In this document: positions 27,750 through 38,061 of the stretch, piece after piece
Position numbering within the stretch: the stretch's first letter is position 1
Layout of the letters: each line of letters starts with the position of its first letter
Program-made: the position numbers and the translations under genes
Assembly: GCA_963739175.1 (NCBI GenBank)
Contig: CAVTZH010000009.1
Coordinates: 124,001 to 188,000, forward strand
Source: VAZQ01 sp963739175
GTDB taxonomy: Bacteria; Pseudomonadota; Alphaproteobacteria; Rhizobiales; Xanthobacteraceae
Direction of reading: 5' to 3'
Length of the DNA: 64,000 nucleotides
Notes under the pieces: generated by a model
Seen by the model: only the letters and a program-made list of their open reading frames with translations
What the model was told of the DNA's origin: nothing
Databases searched by the model: none

Positions 27750-29484
27750 TTAGTCAGCGACCAGGCCTTGCCGGCGCGCGATCAGCCAGTAGATCGCGAT
27801 CAGCGGCGTCATCATCAATAGCATGACCATGGCGAGCGCGGATGCCTGCCCCAGGCCGCCGCCGAGCCACAGGCTCCAGACCACGACCGGGAAGGTGAGG
27901 TTGTCCGCGGTCGAGAGGATCACCGCGAGCGTCAGCTCACGAAACGTCAGAAGCGCGATCCAGAGCCAGGCATAGAGCAGCGTCGGCGCCAGCAGCGGGA
28001 TGGTGACGCGGCGGAACGCCTCCCAGGTCGAGGCGCCGCTCACCAGCGCAGACTCCTCGAGCTCGGCGTGAATCTGGATCAGCCCCGAATTGGTCATGCG
28101 CGTGCCGTAGCTGATGCGCGCGATCACGAACACGATCAGCAGGATCCAGATCGTGCCATAGAGCGGCAGCGCCCGCTGCAATACGAACAGCGTCAGCAGC
28201 AACGCGCCGACGCCGAAGATGATGCTGGGCACCGCATGCGGCAGGAAGGCGATGAAATCGAAGCCGGCGCGACCGGGAATGCGCGAGCGCAGCACGATCC
28301 AGGAGAAGGCGAGGCTGAGCGCCAGCGTGACCGTCGGCACCAGCAACGCGAGCACGAGCGTATTGCTGACCGCCCGGAACACCAGGTCCCAGGGCAGCGT
28401 GGCGTAGTGCGTGAGCGACATGGTCGAGAAGGCCGTGCGCGCTCGGGAGCTGGAAGAACGGCAGCCCGGAGGCGTAGGCAAGCAGCAGCAGCGGCATGAT
28501 CTTGCTGAGCAGGAGATAGGCGCCGATGAAGCACCACGCGCCGATCGCGCGGCGGCCGAGCGGCTTGAGCGTCGGCCGGTAGGCCTTGCCGGTGACGACT
28601 GCGAATTGGCGCGAGCGCTGCTGCATCGTGCCGTACCACCAGCTCGCCAGCGCCGCGATCGCAAGCGCGATGGTGGAGAGCGCAGCGGCAAGGCCGTAGC
28701 GCGGCAGCACGTCCTGCGGATTGAGCAGCAGGTAGAGATAGGTGGAGAACGTGAAGATGCGATTGCCCCAGCCGATGATGGCGGGCACGTCGAAGGCTGC
28801 GAAGGCCGTCATGAACACATAGATCGACGCCGCCATGATGCCGGGCCAGGCGAGCCGCACGGTGATGGCGCGCAGCACGCGCAGCGGCGCGGCGCCATGC
28901 ACCTCGGCCGCTTCTTCCATCGATGGATCCATGGAGCGGAAGACCGCCGCGGTCATGATGAAGGCGAGCGGCGCAAGGTTGAGCCCCTGCACCCAGCCCA
29001 TGCCGAGGATGGTGGTGATCGAGAACGGCGAGGGCATGCCGAAGACGATCTGGAACAGTTGATTGAGCAGCCCGATGCGCGGATGCAGCAGGAACAGCCA
29101 TCCCATGGCGACCGCGAAGCCCGGGATCAGAAGCCCGACCGCCATCAGCGTGAACAGCAGCGTCTTGGCGCGGAAGTCGGTGCGTTCGGCGATCCAGGCG
29201 ATCGGGATGCCGATGCCGAGCGCGACCGCGAGCGACACGAACGCGAACGCGAACGTGTCGATCAGCACCGTATAGGTGCGGGCGTCGGAGAACACTTCCG
29301 TGAAGTTGGCGGACGTGTAGGTGAGGCCGGTGCCGGGCGTGCCGTCGCTGAAGCTCAGCCACAGCACCACCACGAGGTGGCAAAGGATGATGAGGCTCGT
29401 GCCGATGACGGCAACGAGCATCGTCGCCGGCAGGAGATCGCTGAACGGGCGACGCGGCGTTGCTGGTTCGGCGATGGTGGACAT
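27750..29484 (-). pseudogene. ABC transporter permease, Fe3+/thiamine type (duplicated domains), one frameshift
   Basis: Inner-membrane permease, 577 aa when repaired, with two fused BPD_transp_1 domains as in FbpB/AfuB. Half one carries PSMEEAAEVHGAAPLRVLRAITV and half two carries AELEESALVSGASTWEAFRR, the two EAA coupling loops. The frame breaks near 28434-28444 (gcgcgc repeat); dropping one base joins FFQLPSA to AFSTMSLTHY. The start overlaps the binding-protein stop as TGATG. No ATPase gene is present in this operon, so a shared ATPase elsewhere is required. Confidence 0.82.
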
Positions 29485-30584
29485 CAGGCGGTCGAGACTA
29501 CCGCTTGGTGGTTAGAAATCTTGATCAGCTCGCTGCGGCCGGTGTTGATCTCGGGATGCTGCAGCTGCCATTCCACCGTCACTTCCTTGAACGGCACGTT
29601 CTGCTTCAGGTAGCCGTCGACCATCTTGCCCATGCGCGAACCCGGAAGGAAATGCAGGTCGGTCTTCCAGGTGTCGTAGGACAGCCGCTGGCCTTCTTCG
29701 GTCATCTGGAACACGCTGTAGAGCTTGGCGGCGTTGGGATGCTGCGCGTTCTTGGGGATCGCGAAGTAGTAGTAGCGCAGTTGCGCGGCGTCGAGCGGCA
29801 TCATCTGGCCGACCGGCGCGCCTTTCTCCTGCCATTGCAGGGCATCCTGGCCGGTGCAGTCCATCACCAGCGCGAGATACTCGCCGGTGGCGATGCGCTC
29901 GGCCTCGCCGCAGCGGATCAGGCCGGTGATCTGCGCCGAGAGCTTGGTGACGAATTCAGTGGTGCGCTCCTTGCCCCACACATCCGCGGCGTAGAGCACG
30001 TCAAAGCCGGCGGAGTAGGGCGTCGAGGCGATCTTGCCCTTCCATTCCGGCCGCAGGAAATCGGCGAGCGTGGTCGGCTTCATCGGCGCGAGGCGGGAAT
30101 TGTAGGTCGCGCCCGACAGGCCGGTGACGATCCGGATGATGCGGCCGTCGAGCTCGATCATCTGGTCGGTGATGCGGTTGGGCAGGTACTGCTTCCAGTC
30201 GACCCGCTCGAAGAAATCGATCTTGACCAGCGGCGTGAGCTGCGGCGACGCGCCAAGCAGCAGGTCGACATGGGCGCGCTGGTTGGCGGTGAACTCGGTC
30301 GCGAGCTGGTTGGCGATGCGCGCCATGTCGGGGCCGGGCAGGAAGTTGACGCGGATGTTGGTGCCGAACATCTTGTTGATGGCGGCCTGGTAGCGCGCCG
30401 CGCCCTGGATGCCGGCGAAGGTCGAGCCGCTCCAGCTCAGCGTCAGCGAGCCTTCCTTGTTGGCGGCGGCGGCGAGGTCCTTGAGCGCCGGATTGATGCC
30501 CTGCGCGGACGCAGCGGCCGTTCCCCCGACGGCAACAAGGCCGGCGACAGCCAGACTCGAAATGCGCGGCACGAGACTGGTCAC
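29484..30584 (-). CDS. ABC transporter substrate-binding protein, Fe3+/polyamine type
   Basis: Periplasmic binding protein of 366 aa (COG1840-like). The GTG at 30584 has GGGAGG upstream. The signal peptide SSLAVAGLVAVGGTAAASAQ ends at GINPAL. Typical features are ANKEGSLTLSWSGSTF, INKMFGTNIRVNFLPGPD, TPYSAGFDVLYAADVWGKE and FAIPKNAQHPNAAKLYSVF. It is followed by its permease with a one-base overlap. It sits between two HyuB genes, so the ligand may be an amide, hydantoin or organic acid rather than iron (inference). Confidence 0.85.
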   Translation of the reverse strand: MTSLVPRISSLAVAGLVAVGGTAAASAQGINPALKDLAAAANKEGSLTLSWSGSTFAGIQGAARYQAAINKMFGTNIRVNFLPGPDMARIANQLATEFTANQRAHVDLLLGASPQLTPLVKIDFFERVDWKQYLPNRITDQMIELDGRIIRIVTGLSGATYNSRLAPMKPTTLADFLRPEWKGKIASTPYSAGFDVLYAADVWGKERTTEFVTKLSAQITGLIRCGEAERIATGEYLALVMDCTGQDALQWQEKGAPVGQMMPLDAAQLRYYYFAIPKNAQHPNAAKLYSVFQMTEEGQRLSYDTWKTDLHFLPGSRMGKMVDGYLKQNVPFKEVTVEWQLQHPEINTGRSELIKISNHQAVVSTA

Positions 30585-30664
30585 GGAAACCTCCCCATTT
30601 TCCCGACTTGTGCCGGGCATTGTACGCCAGCATTCACGGCCACAGATACTGGGTGGCAGTGCGC

Positions 30665-32393
30665 TTATCGCCGCGCCTTGCCGTCCGCATCGACACGCAC
30701 GCCGTAGTCGCGCTCGGCGGCGGCGCGGGTGACGTAGCCGGCGTCGAGGTCGCGCTGGATCGCGTCGAGCGATCGTTCCGCCGGCGGGCCGTAGCCGCCG
30801 CCACCGCCGGTCTCGACCGAAACGAGATCGCCGGGCTCGAGCCGGTAGGCGTTCTCTTTCTCGACGCTCTGCTCCGCAGTCGCTCCCGATTTCGTCAACA
30901 GGAAGCGCCCGGGCTTGGCCTCCTTGCCGCCTTGCACGCCCCAGGGCGGAAATTTGGTGCGGTCGAGATTGGTGCCGAGCAGGCACGGCCGCAGGATGCG
31001 GTAGCGTTTGCGGAAGCCGAGCCCGCCGCGGAATTTGCCCGCGCCGGCGGAATCTTCGCGCAGCGAGAACTCCTCGATCCGGAACGGCATCAGCGATTCC
31101 TGCAGCTCCAACGGAATGATGCGGGTGTCGCCATGCGCCATGGTGCGGAACGGGCCGGCGCCGTCGTGGGTCGCGCAGGCGCCCCAGCCGCCGTGGCCGG
31201 AGTCATGGGTGTCGAAGAACGAGCCGTCGGCGCGGCGGCCGTAGAAGCGCACGCCCGAGTGGGTGCCGAAATGCCCGCCCGGCACGCGCGCCGGCAGCGC
31301 GTTCTCCAGCGCCTTGATGACAGCGTCGATCACGGTCGGGAACGGCGTCGGATACATGAACATCGGCGCGGTCGGGTCGGCGCTGATCAGCTTGCCGAGC
31401 GGCAGCACGAGCTTGATCGGCCGGAACGTGCCCTCGTTCGCCATCTCGTCGGCGCCCATCAGGTACTTGAAGGCGACGCGCGCGATGGTCTGGCCGCCGC
31501 CGTAATAGCCGGAGTTGATCGAGCCCTTGGCCTGCTCGGCGATCTCCGAGAAGTCGACCGTCAGCTCGTCGCCTTCGACGATCACCTTGACCTTGATCGG
31601 CACCGGCTCGTCGCTGCCGGAGCGGTCGTTATCGAGCCAGGTGTCGCAGCGATAGACGCCGTCCGGCATTGCGCGGATGAACGCGCGCGCCGCCGCCTCG
31701 GACTGGTCGAGGATGCGCTCGACCGCGGCATTGAAGGTCGCCGACGCCGTATTTGTCGGCGAGCTGGGCGGTGAGGTCGCGCCCGAGCAGGCAGCCGGCG
31801 AGCTGCGCGGCGATATCGCCCATCAGCTCGTTCGGCATGCGCGTGTTGTTCTCGATGATGCGGTAGACCTCTTCGATCGGCTCGCCCTTCGACCACAGCT
31901 TGATCGAGCGGAGCTGCAAGCCCTCCATGAAGATGTCGGTCGAGTTGCTCTGGATGCCGCCGATCTCGATCCAGTGCACATTGATGGCGAAGAAACCGAT
32001 CAGCGTCGTGCGCTCGGGACCGACATAGATCGGCGTGTACATCACCGTGTTGTTGAGATGCTGGCCCTGCACGGCGGCGTGGTTGCACAGGACGACGTCG
32101 CCGTGATGCAGCCGCGCCTTGCCGTAGATCTGCAACCCGTCGCGCACCGCCATGCCGACCGAGTCGGCGACAAAGGGCGGCATGCCGCCGGTGCATTGCG
32201 CGATCAACTGTCCGTCGGCGCCGACGAGGCCGACCGCGAAGTCGTTGTACTCGTAGATATAAGGACTGAACGCCGTGCGCTTGATGTTGGCGTCGATCTG
32301 GTTGGTGATCGAGACGAGGCCATGGCGGATCACCTCGAGCGTGATCGGATCGAGCTCCGGGACAACATCCTTGCTGCGGACGACTTCCTGCAT
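30665..32393 (-). pseudogene. Hydantoinase B/oxoprolinase family protein (HyuB), copy 2, one frameshift
   Basis: Paralogue of the gene at 26030, 575 aa after repair. The start reads MQEVVRSKDVVPELDPITLE, followed by YEYNDFAVGLVGADGQLIAQ and CNHAAVQGQHLNNTVMYTP. The break near 31738-31743 has one extra G: KYGV-GDL should read KYGV-ATFNAAVERIL. The C-terminal part is intact, ending VDADGKARR. It begins three bases after the hyuA stop, the usual HyuA-HyuB order. Given complete preservation elsewhere, the break is probably an error of sequence. Confidence 0.85.
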
Positions 32394-32396
32394 CGC

Positions 32397-34443
32397 CTAG
32401 TCCCGCCCGCAATGGATGCGCAGCTCGCCAAGCGCGCCGACCTCGAAGCGGTCGCCCGGCCAGATCAGCGTCGTCGAGCCATACTCCTCGATCAAGGCCG
32501 GCCCCTGGCCCGAGAAACCCGTGCGGCAGGGCGGTGCGGTCGAAGACGTCGGTGTCGAGCGTGCCGGCGCCGCCGAAATAGACCGAGCGCCGCCGCGGCG
32601 TTGCATCGCCGCCTTGCGCGCGCGGCAGCCACTTCAGCTCCGGCCGCCGCAGCCGCGAGAATGCGGAGAGATGCAGCGCCTGGAATTCGGCGTTGGCGCG
32701 GGCATCGGCGTGGCCGTAGCGCCGTTTGTAGTCGCGGTCGAACGAGGTGCGGATGGCGTCTGGATCGGCGGTGTCGGGCAGCGGCACCTTGATGTTGTGG
32801 CGCTGGCCGACATAGCGCATTTCGCCGAAGCGCTCGAACAGCACTTCGCCGGCGCCGAAGTCGCGCACCAGCGTGGCGCGCGCTTCTTCTTCCATGTCGG
32901 CGAAGGCGTCCTTCAGGGAGGCGATGGTCGCGTCGTTGAGCCGTCCGGTGAAGGTCTTCGACACGTCGAGCCGCGCGTCGGCGAGCAGCATGCCGATGGC
33001 GGAGAAATTTCCGGGCTCGGGCGGGATCACCACGGTGGGGATCGAAAGCTCTCGTGCCAGTGCGCTTGCATGCAGCGGCCCGCCGCCGCCATAGCAGAAC
33101 AGCACGAATTCGCGCGGATCGCGGCCGTGCTCGATAGAAATCTTCTTGATCGCGCCCGCCATGATGACGGTGGCGAGCGAGATGATCCCGTCCGCCATGC
33201 GCGTCATGCCGTCGGCGCCGGAATATCCGAGCGGCTCCCCGATCTTCTGCACGGCCTCGCGCGCGGCCGCGGTATCGAGCTTCAGCTCGCCGCCGAGGAA
33301 GCGATCGGGGTTGAGCCGGCCGAGCACGAGATTGGCGTCGGTCACCGTCGGCTCGGCGCCGCCATTGCCATAGCAGGCGGGGCCGGGCGTCGAGCCCGCG
33401 CTTTGCGGGCCGACCGACAGGCGGTTCTGCGGATCGAGCCAGGCGATCGAGCCGCCGCCGGAGCCGACCTCGACGATGTTGATCACCGACGACTTGATCG
33501 GAAACCCTTTCACATAGCCGCCGGCGTAGTAGATCGAGTCGACCGAGAAGCGGCCGTCCTCGACCAGCGCGCACTTGGCGGTGGTGCCGCCCATGTCGAA
33601 GGCGATGACGTTCTTCAAGCCCAGCGCCTCGGCATAGGCGCCGGCGCCGATGCAGCCGCCGATCGGACCGGATTCCACGAGGCCCACTGGCTGCCGGCAG
33701 GTGCGCTCGACCGAAAGCAGGCCGCCGTTCGAGCCCATCATATAAAGCGTGCCGGAAAAGCCCTGGCCGGCGAGGTCGCCCTCGAGCCGCCGGATATAGG
33801 TCGTGACCTGCGGGCCGACATAGGCGTTGGCGGCGACCGTCGAGGTGCGCTCGTATTCGTACCATTCGCGCGTCAGCTCGGTGGAGCTGGTGATGTAGAC
33901 GCCCGGCAGCAGCGCGCGCAGCGCCGCGGCGGCCTGTTCCTCGTGCGCCGGGTTGGCGTAGGAGTTCATGAAGAAGATCGCGACCGCTTCGATGCCGAGC
34001 GATTTGATCTTGCCGGCGAGCGCCGCCAGCGCGGCGGTGTCGAGCGGCGTGACGATCTCGCCCTGGCTGCCGATGCGCTCGGTCACCTCGAACCGCAGCG
34101 GGCGCGGGATCAGCGGCTCGTCGCGGCGATAGTGCAGGTCGAACGGGTCGGGCCGGTTGCCGCGCGCGATTTCGAGCACGTCGCGAAAGCCCGTCGTCGT
34201 GACGAGGGCCGCCTTGGCGCCCTTGCGCTGGATCAGCGAATTGATGACGAGCGTGGTGCCGTGGTTGACGAAACTCGCCTGGTCCGGCGCGAGCTGCACC
34301 TTGTTGAAGCAGTCGAGGATGCCTTCGACGAAATTTCCGTAGGTCGTCGGGCTCTTGGCGTAGGCGACGCGGTGGTTCTCGTGGTCGTACGCAACGAGAT
34401 CAGTGAAGGTACCGCCGATATCGACGGCGACGGCAAAGGCCAT
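32397..34443 (-). pseudogene. Hydantoinase A/oxoprolinase family protein (HyuA), one frameshift
   Basis: Cytoplasmic ATP-using subunit, 681 aa after repair. The N-terminal actin-like nucleotide motif is VAVDIGGTFTDLVAYDHENH, followed by NHGTTLVINSLIQRKGAKAA, LVTTTGFRDVLEIARGNRPD, FDMGGTTAKCALVEDG, EVGSGGGSIAWLD and FCYGGGGPLHASALAREL. A break near 32512-32521 lies in GGGTTTC; beyond it the frame continues SGQGPALIEEYGSTTLIWPG and ends RIHCGRD. First gene of the operon hyuA-hyuB2-SBP-permease-hyuB1-Bug. HyuA with HyuB would cleave a cyclic amide or carboxylate substrate with ATP. Confidence 0.86.
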
Positions 34444-34567
34444 TTCTTAAGGTCCCACGCTGTTGCTGCACGATCAATCCCACGAATTGCAGCGGCCGAT
34501 CAATGGGCTTAGTGCATGCCCATGTTGCGTGGCTCTGCCTCTGACAGGCAATAGGGTTGCTGTAACA

Positions 34568-34594
34568 AAGAGGCCCGCACCAGGCGGGCCTCTT
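34568..34594 (-). terminator. Hairpin terminator after secreted repeat protein
   Basis: Inverted repeat AAGAGGCCCGC / GCGGGCCTCTT around a five-base loop, 26 bases beyond the stop of the minus-strand gene at 34621. It ends in TCTTTGTT on that strand. It separates this gene from the hydantoinase operon. Confidence 0.75.
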
Positions 34595-34620
34595 AGCTCA
34601 TGTATTCGGCGCTCATGACG

Positions 34621-35220
34621 CTACTTGAATGGCATCACCGCGCACATTCCTCCAATCGCGTCCACAAAACTACCTCGTCGACCACGAAGCCCTACGAGCC
34701 AAGTTCCGCCAGGACAAGTCTGTGTGGCAGGCGACCCGCCCGTCTCAAATTGGCCGAACAGACGAGTGCCTGAAACAGCGCCTGCATCCGTGCAGGTTAT
34801 CCGAACATGTTCAATCAGATGCTTTTCTTCGAAAAAGAGTGTGTTGAACTTGATCGTCTTCACAAAACCACCGTTCGTGCAAATTGCCTCGTCATCTCCT
34901 CCGCCGTTCGACTCCCCAATCACCTCGCCCTGATTGAATCGCCTGCTATGCAGAGCATCGAAATTCTTGCCGTTCGCTGTCAATGTGAATGGAGCACACA
35001 CCAACCGCATGTGGTCTACGATGGCGCCACTCTTGCCCTGCAAGCCCACCACAAACGTGTTGGCGGGACAGAAAACTCTAAAAAAGCCACCGCCATTGCC
35101 GCCCTGGATTGGCATCTCAAAAAAATCTGCCCATGCCATTCCAGAAAAAGTGATCGTTCCAGCCGTGGCCAAGATTGCCACGCGGCAAGCGACTCCAATC
35201 GCCTTCAACTTGGATCGCAT
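34621..35220 (-). CDS. Secreted protein with threefold Cys-bracketed repeat
   Basis: Protein of 199 aa. The ATG at 35220 follows GGAGGAAGCT. The signal peptide VAILATAGTITFSGMAWA ends near residue 31. Two clear repeats are CPANTFVVGLQGKSG...VC (51-75) and CPGGTWLVGLRGRRG...MC (169-193). A degenerate middle unit from C114 to C143 contains LIEHVRITC. Cys-bracketed threefold repeats recall the VMO-I/beta-prism fold, which binds carbohydrate (inference from pattern only). It stands alone with its own terminator. Codon use is less GC-rich than in neighbours. Confidence 0.7.
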   Translation of the reverse strand: MRSKLKAIGVACRVAILATAGTITFSGMAWADFFEMPIQGGNGGGFFRVFCPANTFVVGLQGKSGAIVDHMRLVCAPFTLTANGKNFDALHSRRFNQGEVIGESNGGGDDEAICTNGGFVKTIKFNTLFFEEKHLIEHVRITCTDAGAVSGTRLFGQFETGGSPATQTCPGGTWLVGLRGRRGSFVDAIGGMCAVMPFK

Positions 35221-35574
35221 AGCTTCCTCCGGTAAAGTTTGCGCAGAGGCGCCGACGTGACTGGCGTCCATGCCCGTGCTTGCGCACAATCGCTCAAGCA
35301 TCGATGCCACGTTATCGCGTATAAATTGTAATTTGCATCATCCGCACGTATTGGCAGTACTTCAGTCCTTAGCCAGTTCGATGAAACCTGACCTCAAATC
35401 GGAAAGGGCTGCGCTTGCGCGGCGCCTCCGGTTGAATTGTGCGGCTGAATCAAAGCCAAGATCGATGCGAGCGCCGAAGGACCGCCGTGGGTCAAAACCG
35501 GCGGTCTCGACGAAGACAAGCCCCGAAAGCGGACCATGGGATCGCGATCAGAGAATTGAACGAGAGTACGCGCC
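35221..35574. other. Intergenic, no recognised feature
   Basis: Holds the promoter side of the secreted-repeat gene and the 3' flank of the flavin-reductase gene. It is moderately AT-richer around 35310-35350. No RNA, repeat or credible gene was seen. Confidence 0.4.
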
Positions 35575-36228
35575 CTAATCCGTGCTCTTATAAGCATCGC
35601 GCCAGTTCTCGCCCTCCCGGAACTCGGCGTCGCTCCCGTCATAACGCCACACCCCGCGGGTTGGCTTGTCATAGGCGGGGACGAAGCGGTCGCGATAGCG
35701 CATGCCGCAGTAGTGCGCCGGCTTCACTTTGTCCCAGACGATGAAGCCCTGGTCGGTGAGGCAGTCGGCGTCGATGCTGACCGCCTCGACGCGGCCGCAC
35801 ACCATCAGCCGGTGCAGCCATTGCCGCGTCCACTCGACTTTGCATTCGAAATGGCTGCGGCATTCGGCGATGCGCGGGGCCTTCAGTTTTCGCGCGGGCA
35901 GGGATGTGAGGCCGGCCTTGGCGAGTTCGTTTTCGCCAGCGCTGAACGGCAGGCCGCAGACCAGGGTCTTGTCCAGCATGGTCTGCTCGAACGGCACCAC
36001 ATTGACGGTGAATTCGCCGGTCGCCTGGATGTTGTTGTAAGTATCCTTGCCGGTGCCGCAGGTGAAAGAAATGTACATCGGGTCGTGACAGACGCGCGTG
36101 CAGGTGCCGAACGACGCCGCATTGACGCGTCCCTGCGGGTCGACCGTCGTAATGATGACGAGGCAGGAACTGGGGGCGAAGATATTGTCCCACCACTCCG
36201 GGCGGACGTCGGTCTTTGTCATGTTCAT
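35575..36228 (-). CDS. Flavin reductase-like domain protein
   Basis: Protein of 217 aa with the FMN-binding split-barrel of flavin reductases (PF01613). Seen are SSCLVIITTVDPQGRVNAAS, PMYISFTCGTGKDTYNNIQA, TGEFTVNVVPFEQTML and KPAHYCGMRYRD. It probably supplies reduced flavin or electrons, or acts as a flavin-dependent hydrolase. It is the last gene of an operon with a Rieske oxygenase, a Bug receptor and an RraA-like aldolase, and may serve as reductase partner for the oxygenase (inference). Confidence 0.85.
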   Translation of the reverse strand: MNMTKTDVRPEWWDNIFAPSSCLVIITTVDPQGRVNAASFGTCTRVCHDPMYISFTCGTGKDTYNNIQATGEFTVNVVPFEQTMLDKTLVCGLPFSAGENELAKAGLTSLPARKLKAPRIAECRSHFECKVEWTRQWLHRLMVCGRVEAVSIDADCLTDQGFIVWDKVKPAHYCGMRYRDRFVPAYDKPTRGVWRYDGSDAEFREGENWRDAYKSTD

Positions 36229-36283
36229 GTTGTCACCTTGAGCGCGCGGCCTCTGATCGCGTCAGGCTAGATCTTTGCGGTTC

Positions 36284-36955
36284 CTATTTCAGCATGTGCT
36301 CGTAGTCAGCGCCCATGACTTCCGTAATCGGCTTGCCGCTCTGCAACGCCTTGGCCATCGCCGCTTCACGTCGGGCGATCGTCTCCGCAGCATCAAGAAT
36401 CTTCTCTGCCTCCATCTGCGCAAGAAAAACCACGGCGCTACCGTCAGCCAGGACGTAATCGCCTGGGCGGACCGTCACATCGCCGATGGTCACCGGGATA
36501 TCCGTGCCGACCTCAACAATACGGTTGCGCGCCGTGCGCGCGGTGGCCGTTCGCCCGAACACAGGAAAATCCATCTGGCGCGCTTCGTCGACGTCCCGCA
36601 CCGGGCCGTCGGCAATGACCCCGGCGACACCACGCAGCTTGGCGCCCAGTGACAGGATGCCGCCCCAGGAGCCGGCATCGATGCCGGACTTTTGTTCCAC
36701 CACGATGATCTCGCCTGGTGTGCAGGCCTCGATAGCCGTCGTCCCAAGATGACGCGGCGGCCCCGACATCGGCGGCGCCTTGTCCTTGGCGACCAGCCGC
36801 ACCGTGTGTACGCGGCCGGCGATCTTGCGTACCGAACTGAGCGGCGGCAGGCCGGTGACGCAGCCTTGTAGACCGAGCTTATCGAGAGCGTCCGATACCG
36901 CGCAACAATCCAGCCGCGTCAGCCGTGCGACGATGTCGTCCTGCGCTATTCCCAT
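36284..36955 (-). CDS. RraA/HMG-aldolase family protein
   Basis: Protein of 223 aa. The ATG at 36955 follows AAGGTG. The RraA-like fold (PF03737) is marked by CCAVSDALDKLG, EACTPGEIIVVE, SWGGILSLGAKLRGVAGVIA, DGPVRDVDEARQM and RPGDYVLADGSAVVFL. The GAK/R and D-G-P-V-R-D residues form the metal and pyruvate site of 4-hydroxy-4-methyl-2-oxoglutarate aldolases. In a catabolic operon with a ring-hydroxylating oxygenase, an aldolase or oxaloacetate decarboxylase step on ring-cleavage products is likely rather than RNase E regulation. Confidence 0.85.
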   Translation of the reverse strand: MGIAQDDIVARLTRLDCCAVSDALDKLGLQGCVTGLPPLSSVRKIAGRVHTVRLVAKDKAPPMSGPPRHLGTTAIEACTPGEIIVVEQKSGIDAGSWGGILSLGAKLRGVAGVIADGPVRDVDEARQMDFPVFGRTATARTARNRIVEVGTDIPVTIGDVTVRPGDYVLADGSAVVFLAQMEAEKILDAAETIARREAAMAKALQSGKPITEVMGADYEHMLK

Positions 36956-37012
36956 GATGTTCACCTTAAGGGGCGAGTGATGCAGGGGTGATGGCGACAA
37001 AGTCTGCGACTG

Positions 37013-38026
37013 TCACCGCTCGGCCGTGCCGTCGATAGCCGCCTTGGCCTTGGCGACAATGGCCGCCGGCGCGTTCACGGTATCGAGGACCAGCTGGGTG
37101 ATGTCCGCGGCGCTGATCGGATCGATATCGATTTGCAGCTTCTCGGCCTCGGCCAGGAACGCCTTGTCCTTCATCGTCGCCTCGAACGCGCTACGCAGGA
37201 TCGCGAGACGATCGGCCGGCACGCCGGGCGGCGCGAGATAGGGACGGCCGAGGCCCGGTGCCGATGACATCAGTTTAAAAATCTGGCGATCATCCTCGCT
37301 CCTGGCGAGCTCCGTGACCAGCGGGATGTCTGGGATTTCGTGCGCGCGCTTGGCGCCGACTTGCGCGAGGATCGTGATCTTCTTGTCGCGCAGCCACTCG
37401 CCGCGCTGAGCTATTATCGAGATCAGGCTGAACGCGCGCGCTTCGATCTCACCGCGTTGCAGCGCGAGATTGACGTCTTCGGAGCTCTTGTAGCCGGTGA
37501 CGATCTTGAATCGGGTGCCCAAGAGCGCGTTCATCAGCCGCGGAATGATGACGATGCCGGAGCCGGCACCGGTGCCGCCGAGAATGACCTCGCGCTTCTT
37601 CACCTCGTCGAGCGTGCGGATGCCGGTCGTGTGCCACACCAGGATCACTTCGTTTTCCGCTCCGCTGGAGCCGAGCCATTCGAATTTGGCCGCATCGAAC
37701 CGCACGCCCTGCCCACCGAGTACCTGATGCAACGGCATGGCGTTGTGCACGGTGGCGATCGAGGTGCCGTCCTTCGGCGCGATCGTGTGCATGAAGTTGG
37801 TGGCCAGCACGTTGCCGCCGCCGGGCATGTTCTGCACGACCATGGTCGGCTTGCCGGGGATGAAGCGCGGCATGTGGCGTGAGATCAGCCGCGCCGTGAC
37901 GTCGTAGGTGCCGCCGACGCCGGTGCTGGTCACAATCGTGATGGTCTTGCCCTCGTAAAAGGATTGCGCGTTCGCCGGCAAGGCGAGCAGCAAGGCGAGA
38001 ACACCGGCAACAATGCAGCGGATCAT
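37013..38026 (-). CDS. Bug/TctC-family extracytoplasmic solute receptor
   Basis: Periplasmic receptor of 337 aa. The start at 38026 has AGGAG nearby and gives the signal peptide MIRCIVAGVLALLLALPANA-QSF. Motifs are IVTSTGVGGTYDVTARLISR, VVQNMPGGGNVLATNFMH, APKDGTSIATVHN, LGGTGAGSGIVIIPRLMNAL and GYKSSEDVNLALQRGEIEAR. It lies between the Rieske oxygenase and aldolase genes, so it probably delivers the aromatic or related acid that the operon degrades. Confidence 0.88.
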   Translation of the reverse strand: MIRCIVAGVLALLLALPANAQSFYEGKTITIVTSTGVGGTYDVTARLISRHMPRFIPGKPTMVVQNMPGGGNVLATNFMHTIAPKDGTSIATVHNAMPLHQVLGGQGVRFDAAKFEWLGSSGAENEVILVWHTTGIRTLDEVKKREVILGGTGAGSGIVIIPRLMNALLGTRFKIVTGYKSSEDVNLALQRGEIEARAFSLISIIAQRGEWLRDKKITILAQVGAKRAHEIPDIPLVTELARSEDDRQIFKLMSSAPGLGRPYLAPPGVPADRLAILRSAFEATMKDKAFLAEAEKLQIDIDPISAADITQLVLDTVNAPAAIVAKAKAAIDGTAER

Positions 38027-38061
38027 CGATGGGCTCCTGACCCAGCCGAGCAGCGTACGGC

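Noticed and set aside
25955..27826. Long plus-strand open frame opposite HyuB copy 1
   Set aside because: Antisense shadow: low-complexity, no family features, whereas the minus strand is a clear HyuB.
28411..29613. Plus-strand open frame opposite the permease
   Set aside because: Strongly charged nonsense-type composition; the minus strand encodes membrane segments and EAA loops.
32416..34512. Long plus-strand open frame opposite HyuA (nearly 700 codons)
   Set aside because: Composition is His/Arg/Asp-rich as expected for the antisense of a GC-rich gene; the opposite strand has unmistakable HyuA motifs.
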